A stretch of DNA of 64,000 nucleotides from positions 186,001-250,000 of the forward strand of contig JACIXR010000003.1 in assembly GCA_014360495.1 (NCBI GenBank), written 5' to 3'. Shown here piece by piece: positions 17,798 to 26,430 of the stretch; within the stretch, counting starts at the first letter, position 1; every line of letters starts with the position of its first letter. The stretch is from a bacterium. Lineage in GTDB: Bacteria > Armatimonadota > JACIXR01. The notes under the pieces are model-generated. The model saw only the letters and a list, made by a program, of their open reading frames with translations, searched no databases and was not told the DNA's origin. Made by a program: the position numbers and the translations under genes.

Positions 17798-18373
17798 CTA
17801 ACTCGTTTCCGCAAGAAGGTTAAAGGAATTGTATTTATTCATCGCTTCCTCTATCCCTTCCTTTAAAATACACTCAACCGCATCCACCGCTACATCCAAA
17901 ACCTTCTCCAAAATCTTCATCTCCTCCTTCTCAAATTCCCCCAACACATATTCCACTAAATCCTTTATCCCTTCCCTTCCTATCCCAACCCTTAAGCGTG
18001 GGAAATCTTCCGTTCCCAGCTCCTTTATAATTGAGCGCAATCCATTATGCCCTCCATCAGACCCTTTTCTCCTTATCCTTATCCTCCCCAAGGGCAAGGC
18101 GACATCATCACAGATGACTAGCATATCCTGAGGCGATAAGGAAAACCTTTGGAGAAGAGCCTTAGCCGCTTTCCCGCTCAAATTAACATAAGTATACGGT
18201 TTAGCAAGAACGATTGCCTCCCCTTCAGCCACCCTGCTTGAGCAGTATTTCTTCTCAAATTTCAACCCCATTTTTCTCGCCAAGCGAGAAACCACCATAA
18301 AGCCAACATTATGGCGTGTCTTTTGATACAAGCGCCCGGGGTTGCCTAAACCAAAAACGATTTTAATACTCAA
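17798..18373 (-). CDS. pth: peptidyl-tRNA hydrolase
   Basis: 191 residues from the TTG at 18371-18373, a normal length. The frame is open further upstream but that part lies in prs and is not Pth-like. FGLGNPG near the start, TRHNVGF with the catalytic histidine, YVNLSG, CDDVALPLG with the catalytic aspartate, and GGHNGLRSI are all present. The enzyme frees tRNA from prematurely released peptidyl-tRNA. The start overlaps the end of prs by 11 bases, giving the order glmU-prs-pth, close to the gcaD-prs-ctc-pth order of Firmicutes. Confidence 0.95.
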   Translation of the reverse strand: MSIKIVFGLGNPGRLYQKTRHNVGFMVVSRLARKMGLKFEKKYCSSRVAEGEAIVLAKPYTYVNLSGKAAKALLQRFSLSPQDMLVICDDVALPLGRIRIRRKGSDGGHNGLRSIIKELGTEDFPRLRVGIGREGIKDLVEYVLGEFEKEEMKILEKVLDVAVDAVECILKEGIEEAMNKYNSFNLLAETS

Positions 18374-19328
18374 TCTTTCTCTGAGGCACACTTCGGAAGA
18401 GGACGCTGACCGATTTCTCATAGTGAATCCTTGCTATTGCTTCCGCAAGCAAGGGAGCAACGGATAGAACCTTTATCTTTTGGCTGTTCTTTTCGCCCAA
18501 AGGGATTGTATCCGTGACCACGAGCTCCTCTATCGGTCCGTCTTCTATCTTCTTGACCGCCTCACCGGAGAGGACCGGATGGGTGCAACAGGCGAATATC
18601 TTCTTTGCGCCTCTTTCCAACAGAGCCTCCGCGCCTTTAAGTAAGGACCCACCTGTATCAACTATGTCATCTACCATTATCACCGTCTTTCCCTCAACAT
18701 CACCGATTATCTCCATTGCCTCCGCTCTATTCGGCTCGGGACGCCTTTTAGCGATTATAGCGAGGGGAGCTCCTAATAGCTCAGCGAAGTGCCTCGCTCT
18801 TGCAACTCCTCCCACATCGGGAGAGACCACAACTACCTCCCCATTTGAAAGACCCAAGGAGTTGAAATAGTCGGCGAGAATGGGAACGGCGGTTAATTGG
18901 TCAACTGGACAATTGAAGAAGCCCTGAATTTGGTCGGCGTGGAGGTCAACTGTGAGAACTCTATCTGCTCCCGCAACGCTTATCAAATCCGCAACCAATT
19001 TAGCGCTTATCGGCTCACGAGGTCTCACCTTCTTCTCCTGCCTACCATAACCGTAATAAGGAACAACCGCCGTTATCCGCCTCGCAGACGCCCTCTTGAA
19101 AGCATCTAAAAGAAGCAAAAGTTCCATTAGGTTTTCATTTACTGGATGGCAAGTCGGCTGGATTATGAAAACGTCCATCCCACGCACCGATTCATCTATC
19201 TTTATCCTTATCTCCCCATCCGAGAATCTGCCAACCTCGCCCCTCCCCAACTCTATCCCCAACTCCTGTGCCACATCGTATGCCAGCTTAGGATTAGCGT
19301 TTCCTGTGAATAAACGAAGGTCCTTCAT
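18363..19328 (-). CDS. prs: ribose-phosphate pyrophosphokinase
   Basis: 321 residues. It makes PRPP from ribose 5-phosphate and ATP for nucleotide, histidine and tryptophan synthesis. Seen in order: LFTGNANPKLA, GRFSDGEI, QPTCHPVNENLMELL, the flexible-loop region YGYGRQEKKVRPREPISAK, VDLHADQIQGFF, and the PRPP loop MVDDIVDTGGSL. The length is normal. It lies 27 bases after glmU on the same strand and its stop overlaps the pth start. Confidence 0.97.
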   Translation of the reverse strand: MKDLRLFTGNANPKLAYDVAQELGIELGRGEVGRFSDGEIRIKIDESVRGMDVFIIQPTCHPVNENLMELLLLLDAFKRASARRITAVVPYYGYGRQEKKVRPREPISAKLVADLISVAGADRVLTVDLHADQIQGFFNCPVDQLTAVPILADYFNSLGLSNGEVVVVSPDVGGVARARHFAELLGAPLAIIAKRRPEPNRAEAMEIIGDVEGKTVIMVDDIVDTGGSLLKGAEALLERGAKKIFACCTHPVLSGEAVKKIEDGPIEELVVTDTIPLGEKNSQKIKVLSVAPLLAEAIARIHYEKSVSVLFRSVPQRKIEY

Positions 19329-19355
19329 CTCTTATTCCTCCTTTCTATAAAAGAA

Positions 19356-20744
19356 TTATAACTGCTCCTTCCTCTTTTTCTCCATTCTTTTTTTAGCCCA
19401 ATCTTCCTTGTTTTCCTGCCTTGACCTACCTATCCCGAGGGCATAAGGAGGCACATCTCTATTTATAACGGAACCCGCAGCTATATATGCATAATCACCT
19501 ATCTCCACAGGAGCAATAAGGATTGAGTCGGAACCCACAAAAACGTGCTTACCTATATAGGTAGGATTCTTCTTTTCTCCATCAAAATTACAAGTTATAG
19601 TCCCCGCCCCTATATTGGTTCCCTCTCCTACGAATGCATCGCCCAAATAGGAAAGGTGCATTGCCTTCACTCCCTTTTCTATTCTACTGTTCTTCACCTC
19701 AACGAAATTCCCTATGGCAACTTCGTCTTCCAAAACGGTTCCCGGTCTCAAGCGAGCAAATGGACCTATGCAACAATTCCTCCCGACCTTTGCCTCCTGA
19801 AGAAATGAAGCGACCACCTTCGTCCCCTCCCCTATCTCGCAATCCTCTATATGGGAAAATGGTCCAATCTCACATCCTTTAGCAACTCTTGTTTTTCCCT
19901 TGATGAATGTGAAGGGATGTATGGTCACATCCCTCTCTATCTCTGCTGTAGCCTCTATGTATGTGTTTTGAGGGTCCTCAATCGTCACGCCTTCTCTCAA
20001 TAACCTCTCAATCACCTTTTCTCTCATAATTCTCGCTACCTCAACTAAATCCTTTCTATCGTTTATCCCCTTAGCCATCCAGCTTTCCGGTAGTTTTATT
20101 GCTTGGGTATTGTGTCCATCGCTGTAAAGAAGACCCACCACATCGGTTAGATAGTATTCCTTTTGGGGATTATCGTTGCTGATTTTTTCAAGATATTCAA
20201 ATATCAGGGGAGCCTCAAAAAGATAGACGCCGGCGTTTATCTCGCAGATGCTCTCCAATTCTGGAGGAAGCTTCAACCCCCTTGGCTCAATTATCTCTTT
20301 AACTTTCCCCTCTTTATCCCTGATGATTTTCCCGTAAATTGTCCCGGGAAGGTCAGCGGAAAGAAGAGTGCATTTGGCTTTCGTTTCTAAATGCTTGTTC
20401 AACATATCCTTGATTATCTCGGGTGGAACGAGGCAGACATCCCCATATATCGTGAGGATTACCCCATTAAAATTTTTGAGGATTTCCTTCGTCGCTAACA
20501 AGGCATGAGCGGTTCCTTTCGGCTCACCTTGGTCCACATACTCAAATTCATCTCCCAGTTGTTTTCTTATCAAATCCGCCTTATGTCCAACGACGAGGAT
20601 TATCCTTTCAAATCCCGCAGATTTACAATTATCAATAATATGTGAAATTAAGGGTTTTCCTAAAAGGGGATGAAGCGCCTTGGGAATATCGGACTTCATC
20701 CTGGTGCTCTTTCCAGCGGTCAAAATAACCGCCACTTTATCCAT
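19356..20744 (-). CDS. glmU: bifunctional GlmU (UDP-GlcNAc pyrophosphorylase / GlcN-1-P acetyltransferase)
   Basis: 462 residues. The N-terminal uridylyltransferase domain has LTAGKSTRMKSDIPKALHPL, GEPKGTAHALLAT and YGDVCLVPP. The C-terminal left-handed beta-helix has hexapeptide repeats and the NFVEVKNSRIEKGVKAMHLS and GAGTITCNFDGEKK segments. It makes UDP-GlcNAc for peptidoglycan and lipid A. ATG follows GGTGAGG. First gene of glmU-prs-pth. Confidence 0.96.
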   Translation of the reverse strand: MDKVAVILTAGKSTRMKSDIPKALHPLLGKPLISHIIDNCKSAGFERIILVVGHKADLIRKQLGDEFEYVDQGEPKGTAHALLATKEILKNFNGVILTIYGDVCLVPPEIIKDMLNKHLETKAKCTLLSADLPGTIYGKIIRDKEGKVKEIIEPRGLKLPPELESICEINAGVYLFEAPLIFEYLEKISNDNPQKEYYLTDVVGLLYSDGHNTQAIKLPESWMAKGINDRKDLVEVARIMREKVIERLLREGVTIEDPQNTYIEATAEIERDVTIHPFTFIKGKTRVAKGCEIGPFSHIEDCEIGEGTKVVASFLQEAKVGRNCCIGPFARLRPGTVLEDEVAIGNFVEVKNSRIEKGVKAMHLSYLGDAFVGEGTNIGAGTITCNFDGEKKNPTYIGKHVFVGSDSILIAPVEIGDYAYIAAGSVINRDVPPYALGIGRSRQENKEDWAKKRMEKKRKEQL

Positions 20745-20968
20745 TCGTCCTCACCTTCTTTCCTATTTTTCATCAAAAAAAGACAACAAACGACTATCTC
20801 TCATCAAGATATTATCATTTTAAATGAAGAGCTTGAATTAGTCAAAATTCTTTTCCTATTAAAATGCCCGCCAAACCTCAGCGAGCTCCAAAGGACCAAA
20901 ATAATATTCTCTATGCGAAACTTTAAAACTTTCAAAATAGTCAAATAATTGGAGGTAAAATAGGGAAT
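20745..20968. other. divergent intergenic region upstream of glmU
   Basis: Holds the glmU ribosome-binding site and, on the plus strand, GGAGG (20951-20955) before the ATG of the decayed membrane gene. I see no further gene and no clear promoter pair. Confidence 0.5.
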
Positions 20969-22959
20969 ATGTTAAAACCATTCGGCGTTTTCCAACTCTA
21001 TCGGGAAAGCTGGTAAATATATCGCAGTAATTTCAAGAAATCGCTACACCTTTTATCCTTGCCCATCCTATTCTTCCTCTTCTCCACAACCTCCCTCTAC
21101 CTCTTGGACGAAACTATTCTCAGATACTCCCCTCTCTTCTCAATTCTCTCCTTCATTTTTTATCTAACATCTCTCCTCCTCTTCCCCTTGTCCTTCCTCT
21201 CACTTCGTCACTCCCTTTCCCTCAACCTCCCCTTCAAACAATCACTCCAAATATCTTTCAAGAAACTCCCTCGCTTCCTCCTTCTCGTCTTCATCCTCAT
21301 TTGTATTCTCCTTGGCAGTTTCATACTCGGTTTCATCCCCTTCATCCTCGCCTTCAGCTGGTTCATCCTTTCTCCTTACCCTCTCCTTGAAGGCTATGAG
21401 ATTGTAGATTCCCTCCTCCTGAGCAAATACCTTGTTAGGGGAAGATTCTGGCGAACTCTCCTCAACCTCTCCGCCATCACCCTCCCCATGCTCGCAATCG
21501 GGATAGGAATTCCCTTACTCTTCTTCTTTAAAATAGACAAAATCTACCTATAAGTCCATTTAGCTATCTCAACATTCGCTATTCTCCAATTGTTCCTTTC
21601 CCCATTCCTCATCATTTATCTCTCCCTACTTTATGAAAGCTTGAAACGAAGCAAGGAACTCCCAGAGAAAGCCCTCACTATAAAATGGGAAATCTTTTAT
21701 GCGATTCCCGCTCTCCTGGGTCTTGTGTTGATGAGCTTTCTTTTAATCTTCTCCCTTTTGAATATTTTCTGGGGAAGGGATATACCCCCGATTGACGATA
21801 GAGAGCTTATTTTGAGTAAGGTAGAAATACCTAAAAGCGATAACGCTATATACGACCTTATGTTCCCAACAACCAAGATGTTTAGTCCTTGGCAAGAATC
21901 ACTAAGTTTCCTTCCCGAAGGCTATGAGAAAATCTACAACCTACCATCTCCCCCACCTGGAAATAAGAGGAGAATATTAACACCTCAAGAGCAGCAGTCC
22001 CAAAGAGAATGGGAAGAAATGTTGATTTCTCCACATTAAACCCGGAGCTGTCCTCGTTGAGAGAGATTGCGAGATTCTGCATAGCGAAAGCCAACTTCCC
22101 TTTCTATTCTGGCAATGAGGAAGAAGCTTTCCATTGGTTGCTTGATACCGCCGGTATAGGGAAAAAGCTCATATAGAGCCCCGCACAGCGGGAATAATGG
22201 GATATCTCGTTGGGAATGCACTATGCGAAATGAGCTATCGCGCCATGCGAGATTTACTACCGAAAAGCCATCTCGCCCCATCATAATTATCAATATTTGC
22301 TCATAGATTGTTGACCCATCATGCAAATGTTGAAAGCGATTCCTTGAAGAGAAGCATAAAAATGGATTATATGTCGCTTATAAACACCCTTAACGATTTT
22401 ACACTTCCCAACCCGCACAATTGGAGCAAAAAGAAGTGGCGCGAGTTCATGGCTGAAATTGAGAATGTGGCTCTGATACTTCCATATTTTTGTCCCTATT
22501 TTCGTTTTCTCCTCAAGCCGAATAGGACGAATAGGGGACTTTTCACTTCTTATAAAGAGGCTATTTTGAGTATAGGCAAGCTATATAAGGAGGCAAAGCT
22601 TACCTCACCTCCACAAGAAAAGGAGAGCCGAATTTTAAAATACTTCACTCCTTTTGAAGAAGATTCACCGAGAGCGTTATTCAAAGAGAATTCTTTCGGG
22701 AAGATATTAGTGGAAAATCTCTTTATACCTTATGAAAGCTTTCTTGCTACCTTTGAGCGGGAATGCAATAGAGCTTTCAGCGCATCAGCGCTCACTTGCG
22801 TTTTCGCCCTGAAAGCCTATAAAAGGGATAATTTACTGTGTAGGTAAAGATTTGAAAGACTCAGGAGGAAGTCCGAAGTTTCGCCAAACTCCCTTTGGTA
22901 GAGAAAGGCTGGCTCTTTCGGAGATGGACGACCCAACAATTGAGATAGGCTTTAAATAA
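20969..22959 (+). pseudogene. decayed large membrane protein, several stops and frameshifts
   Basis: One gene can be followed over 2 kb. ATG 20969 with upstream GGAGG opens MLKPFGVFQLYRESW, then TAA (21014). The same frame continues IYRSNFKKSLHLLSLPILFF through several membrane helices to TAA (21551), then again in frame (LFLSPFLIIYLSLLYESL) to 22039. A frameshift near 22018 leads to NPELSSLREIARFCIAKANF and FHWLLDTAGIGKKLI with TAG. A further shift gives MGYLVGNALCEMSYRAM, TAA, then a 179-codon stretch to 22847. A final shift near 22825 gives YCVGKDLKDSGGSP and a stop at 22957. The N-terminal half looks like a multi-pass YciC/DUF975-style membrane domain. The tail resembles the YSVGPDxxDDGG ends of many exported proteins. 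Function not recognised. Confidence 0.75.
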
Positions 22960-22962
22960 AAC

Positions 22963-23036
22963 TGGCTGGGGAGGGAGGACTCGAACCTCCACTAAGGGAT
23001 CCAAAGTCCCGTGTGCTGCCGTTACACTACTCCCCA
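22963..23036 (-). tRNA. tRNA-Gln (TTG)
   Basis: 74 nt with encoded CCA. The acceptor stem TGGGGAG pairs with CTCCCCA, discriminator G. The D-arm AGTGTAACGGCAGCAC, anticodon loop CTTTGGA with TTG, and a T-arm with GGTTCGAGTCC complete the cloverleaf. Confidence 0.96.
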
Positions 23037-23048
23037 ACCCATTTAAAA

Positions 23049-23076
23049 ATTATAGCGAGTCTTCCCCTTTTTGCAA
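23049..23076 (-). promoter_or_regulatory. promoter of tRNA-Gln
   Basis: TTGCAA (23071-23076) and TATAAT (23049-23054) with a 16-base spacer on the minus strand, 12 bases before the tRNA. Confidence 0.75.
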
Positions 23077-23090
23077 AATTTGAAAGATTT

Positions 23091-23143
23091 TATGACTTTG
23101 AAACCCCCAGAAGAATTCCCTATCGCTTGACTATAAAATCTAA
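23091..23143 (+). repeat. dispersed ~65-bp repeat, copy B (diverged)
   Basis: The right half TATCGCTTGACTATAAAATC is essentially identical to copies A and C; the left half is diverged (TATGACTTTGAAACCCCCAG) and lacks the TATAATTCC end. It again lies upstream of a tRNA promoter. The remainder of this intergenic stretch, 23144-23321, shows no gene I can support. Confidence 0.65.
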
Positions 23144-23321
23144 AGGAGAATCTTCCTTCCTTGCTTCTTGGAACACCGAAAGCTTCTTTTGCTTCTTCTA
23201 CCCCTACCCATATCTACTATTTGGAACTTTTAGAGATTCAAGTTTGGCTAAAGCTCTCAATATTTTCTCAAAATTAAAAAGGGCAGACGATTTCAAACCT
23301 CTATAATTCGTCCTTAAACCC

Positions 23322-24428
23322 TTATCTGTCTATCTCGCCGAGGAGGATGTCAAGGCTTCCCAATATCGCTATCAGGTCCTGAACTTTCATCCCTTTCGCT
23401 ATCTCGTTTATCACTGATAAGTTGCTGAAGGAGGGAGCGCGAATCTTTAATCTATACGGCTTCGTCCCTCCATCGCTGACGAGGTAAACCCCCAAAGCAC
23501 CTCTTGGCGATTCAATCCAAACGAATGTCTCTCCCTCGGGAACCTTATATTGGGGAGGGAGCTTCTTCAGGATATCCCCCTTCGGAAGGCTTTCCATCGC
23601 TTGGCGGGTAATCTTCACCGCTTCCCTCATCTCTTGTATCCTCACCCAATATCGGTCAAAACAATCTCCCCTATCCCCTACGGGAACATCAAAAACGAAC
23701 TGGTCGTAAACGCAGTAAGGTTGAGCCTTCCTTATGTCAAATGCTAAGCCCGAAGCCCTCAGACAAGGTCCAGTCACTCCATAGTTAATCGCCGTCTCCA
23801 GGGGAAGAATCCCTACATCCTTCGTCCTCAATTGGAATACCTTGTTCTGGGTGATAAATGTCTCATATTCATCCACTTTCTTTGGGAAAGTGTCAAGAAA
23901 TTTATCCAACTTGCGAAGGAATTCGTCATCAGCATCTCCCCTGACGCCGCCAGGACAAATATAGGAATACAACATCCTCCCGCCGCTGAGCCTTTCCAAT
24001 AAATCCAGAATCTCCTCCCTTTCCCTAAAGCCGTACATATAAGCAGACATCGTGACGGCGCTGAGGTCCAAAGTGAAAGTGGCGAACCAAACGAGATGGC
24101 TAGCTATCCTGTTTAGCTCCATAGCGATTACCCGGAGATATTGAGCTCGCGTAGGCACCTCTATCTGCATAAGCTTCTCAACGGCGAGGGAATAGACCAT
24201 ATTATTGAACATCGGGGAGAGGTAATCCCATCTGTCCGTGAAGGGAAGATATTGGGTATATGTTCTCTTCTCCGCTATCTTCTCCATTCCGCGATGAAGA
24301 TAGCCAATTATGGGGTCGACTTTAACAATTGTCTCGCCGGAGAGGGTTACGAGCATCCTCAGGACCCCATGAGTGGATGGGTGCTGGGGTCCTACATTTA
24401 CTATTATTTCCTCAGTTCGGAGGGCCAT
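23322..24428 (-). CDS. nuoD: NADH-quinone oxidoreductase subunit D
   Basis: 368 residues. The 49-kDa subunit of complex I, which helps form the quinone pocket next to cluster N2. It has GPQHPSTHGVLRM near the N-terminus, GYLHRGMEKIAE, YLPFTDRWDY, ELNRIASHLVW and a C-terminal end LGEIDR typical of the family. The ATG (24426-24428) overlaps the last codons of nuoC. It is the last nuo gene here: tRNA-Gln follows on the same strand, and nuoE-N are not in the window. Confidence 0.96.
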   Translation of the reverse strand: MALRTEEIIVNVGPQHPSTHGVLRMLVTLSGETIVKVDPIIGYLHRGMEKIAEKRTYTQYLPFTDRWDYLSPMFNNMVYSLAVEKLMQIEVPTRAQYLRVIAMELNRIASHLVWFATFTLDLSAVTMSAYMYGFREREEILDLLERLSGGRMLYSYICPGGVRGDADDEFLRKLDKFLDTFPKKVDEYETFITQNKVFQLRTKDVGILPLETAINYGVTGPCLRASGLAFDIRKAQPYCVYDQFVFDVPVGDRGDCFDRYWVRIQEMREAVKITRQAMESLPKGDILKKLPPQYKVPEGETFVWIESPRGALGVYLVSDGGTKPYRLKIRAPSFSNLSVINEIAKGMKVQDLIAILGSLDILLGEIDR

Positions 24429-24852
24429 CCTCGTGGAAGTCCTTACGGAGGGGGAAGAAGTCGTCCTCTCCCTCTTCTAAGAGGATTCTGCGAAGGTCGG
24501 GATGACCCTCAAAGATGATTCCGAACATATCGAAAATCTCCCTTTCCTGCCAATCCGCAGCCTTGAAGACCTCATAGACGGAGGGAACTATCGGTTCATC
24601 TTTTTCAGTGAATGTCTCAACAACACACCAAGTTGCCTTGGAGATTGAGAAGAGGTGATAGACTATCTCGAATCTATCGGGAAGCTCTACTCCACTGATG
24701 GAAGCGGGGAGGGTATAGCCGTGTCTCTTCAGGAAATCGCAGACCATAACGACTTCGTCTTTATCAACAATGATAGTGGGCTTGCCATCTACCTCCTTTA
24801 TCTCCGCTTTTGGAAACTCTTTTTTAAGCTCTTCCCAAGTTTCCTTATCCAA
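24412..24852 (-). CDS. nuoC: NADH-quinone oxidoreductase subunit C
   Basis: 146 residues. The 30-kDa subunit of the peripheral arm. It has the family ending pattern ADWQEREIFDMFGIIFEGHP and RRILLEE, and a separate short N-terminal domain. The start is TTG (24850-24852) preceded by AGGAGG at good spacing. It is not fused to NuoD, unlike the enterobacterial form. Confidence 0.94.
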   Translation of the reverse strand: MDKETWEELKKEFPKAEIKEVDGKPTIIVDKDEVVMVCDFLKRHGYTLPASISGVELPDRFEIVYHLFSISKATWCVVETFTEKDEPIVPSVYEVFKAADWQEREIFDMFGIIFEGHPDLRRILLEEGEDDFFPLRKDFHEDGPPN

Positions 24853-24873
24853 TTTTGATTCGCCTCCTAAAAT

Positions 24874-25353
24874 TTAGATGAAAGCGGGTTCTTTTCTTAT
24901 TTTCTCTTGAAGGGCAAGGATGCCGTTTATCAATGCTTCAGGGCGAGGTGGACAGCCAGGAATATAGACATCCACGGGGACTATCTTGTCAACTCCCTGC
25001 ACGACATAATAGGAATCATAGAAGCCGCCGCCCGAGATGGCGCAGGCTCCCATAGCGATTACCCATTTGGGGTCCGGCATTTCCTCCCAGAGCCTTCGCA
25101 ACCTCCTCGCCATCTTCTTGGTCACAGTACCAGCGACAATCATAACATCAGCCTGTCTTGGAGTTGCTCGGAAGACAGAAGCGCCGAAGCGGTCCAAGTC
25201 AAAGCGGGAAGCACCCGTAGCCATCATCTCTATTGCACAACAGGCGAGACCGTAGGTTAAAGGCCAAAGGCTGTTTCGTCTCGCCCAAGTGAATAAGTCG
25301 TTGACGGGCACTCTGATTATACGAGGTAGAGGGATTTTCTCTATCAAACCCAT
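24874..25353 (-). CDS. nuoB: NADH-quinone oxidoreductase subunit B
   Basis: 159 residues from the ATG at 25351-25353 ([10 protein letters not shown]), which overlaps the nuoA stop and has GGAGAAAGGGG upstream. Carries cluster N2 ligands: [18 protein letters not shown] and the [10 protein letters not shown] motif near the end. This is the electron exit to quinone. Confidence 0.96.
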   Translation of the reverse strand: MGLIEKIPLPRIIRVPVNDLFTWARRNSLWPLTYGLACCAIEMMATGASRFDLDRFGASVFRATPRQADVMIVAGTVTKKMARRLRRLWEEMPDPKWVIAMGACAISGGGFYDSYYVVQGVDKIVPVDVYIPGCPPRPEALINGILALQEKIRKEPAFI

Positions 25354-25718
25354 TCCAGATGCCCCTTTCTCCAAGCGTAAATCCAGGCAAGGAGGAGGAT
25401 AAAGAGGAAGATGAGCATCTCACCATAAAGGAAAGAGCCTCCTCCCGCTTGGATGAATTTCTTGAAAATGAGGGCGAAGAGAAGAAGAAAGACTCCGGCA
25501 ACATCAAAGACGAGAAAGAGAAGGGCGAAGGTATAGTAGCGGACATTGTATCTATGCCAACCCGAGCCGATTGGTTCCTCACCGCACTCATAAGTTGTGA
25601 GCTTCTCTCCTCTTGCCCTCCAAGGGCGAAGAAGCCAGGAGGTTATTATAGCGGCAACGGCGAATACTATTCCTACGAAGGTGAAAAAGGCTACATAGCC
25701 GAAGAATTGTGCGTTCAT
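25344..25718 (-). CDS. nuoA: NADH-quinone oxidoreductase subunit A
   Basis: 124 residues from ATG 25716-25718 ([11 protein letters not shown]). Three transmembrane helices with the conserved YECGEEPIG loop and [11 protein letters not shown] helix. A Met codon nine residues upstream would sit inside the promoter. No Shine-Dalgarno sequence precedes the chosen ATG, and the -10 box is only 10 bases away, so the mRNA is probably leaderless. First gene of nuoABCD. Confidence 0.93.
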   Translation of the reverse strand: MNAQFFGYVAFFTFVGIVFAVAAIITSWLLRPWRARGEKLTTYECGEEPIGSGWHRYNVRYYTFALLFLVFDVAGVFLLLFALIFKKFIQAGGGSFLYGEMLIFLFILLLAWIYAWRKGHLEWV

Positions 25719-25728
25719 TTTCTTTTTA

Positions 25729-25756
25729 ATTATAATGGCTTCCACTTGAAAGTCAA
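25729..25756 (-). promoter_or_regulatory. promoter of nuoABCD
   Basis: TTGACT (25751-25756) and TATAAT (25729-25734), 16-base spacer, minus strand. The expected start of transcription is within a few bases of the nuoA ATG. Confidence 0.75.
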
Positions 25757-25763
25757 TTCATTG

Positions 25764-25826
25764 TATAATTCCGTAACATTTGAGACTCATCAGGAAACTT
25801 CCCACATCGCTTGACTATAAAATCCA
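25764..25826 (+). repeat. dispersed ~65-bp repeat, copy C
   Basis: TATAATTCCGTAACATTTGAG at the left and GCTTGACTATAAAATC at the right. It is 7 bases upstream of the nuoA -35 box. Its right end supplies the last codons and TAG stop of the membrane protein that begins at 26423. Confidence 0.85.
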
Positions 25827-26423
25827 TTGGTGGCGCTTCCTTGCGAACTTGTCTCCGAGTAATCCTCCCAAAATCCCGCCCAGACCCGTAGCGAGAGAAA
25901 ATAGAAAGATAATTATCAAACTCATTAAATCTGGTTTATTTTCGTAAATATGGATATAGTCGGAGAGGGAGAAGTAAAGGAAAGAGAGAAAACCCAAGAG
26001 CCCGCTGTAAATCCATCTTTTTGAGAGTTTAGCATAAATTAAAATCAAACTTCCCAAAAATCCGCTTAAAAAATAAGCCAAATAAGGTTGGAAAAGGATT
26101 GCATAGCTGATGAGGTTGGGAGGTATGGCGCTTCCACTGGGAGAAATCAATACGAAGAGCCTGAAGACCAAAGGAGGTAGAAGGGAGATGATAAGCCAGG
26201 AGGAAAGGGCGAAAAGCAGAATATTTCTCGTCTCGCTTATATTGAAAAGCTTGACCGCAAATAAAAGGATTGAGAGGATTAGGGCAACCATCAAACTGGT
26301 TATCAGGTTTGTCATAAAAGGAGGAAAGTGGATTTGCCTGATAAATGAAAAGAACCACCTATTAGGGAAAAGAAGGATTATGGCGAATGATAAGAGACAG
26401 ATGTATTTAAAAGTTCCCTTCAA
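25815..26423 (-). CDS. multi-pass membrane protein of unknown function
   Basis: 202 residues, five to six transmembrane helices and a GLGGILGGLLGDKFARKR end that is basic. I do not recognise a family. It lies 7 bases after corA on the same strand, so the pair is probably co-transcribed. The final WIL codons and the TAG stop come from the 65-bp repeat, so the original C-terminus may have differed. Confidence 0.6.
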   Translation of the reverse strand: MKGTFKYICLLSFAIILLFPNRWFFSFIRQIHFPPFMTNLITSLMVALILSILLFAVKLFNISETRNILLFALSSWLIISLLPPLVFRLFVLISPSGSAIPPNLISYAILFQPYLAYFLSGFLGSLILIYAKLSKRWIYSGLLGFLSFLYFSLSDYIHIYENKPDLMSLIIIFLFSLATGLGGILGGLLGDKFARKRHQWIL

Positions 26424-26430
26424 TTTTCCT

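Noticed and set aside
21059-21553. 164-codon membrane protein as an intact gene
   Set aside because: Its real start is at 20969, before an in-frame TAA, and it continues after another in-frame TAA.
22308-22847. 179-codon open frame as a separate gene
   Set aside because: It continues a protein that can be followed through the frames on both sides; it is part of the decayed gene.
16758-22959. Several in-frame TAA codons suggested stop-codon reassignment
   Set aside because: Intact genes such as bamA, tamB and prs end on TAA, and the damaged genes also carry frameshifts.
25764-25826. CTGATGAG on the minus strand of repeat copy C looked like a hammerhead ribozyme core
   Set aside because: No stem II follows, the GAAA part is wrong, and copy A has CTAATGAG at this position.
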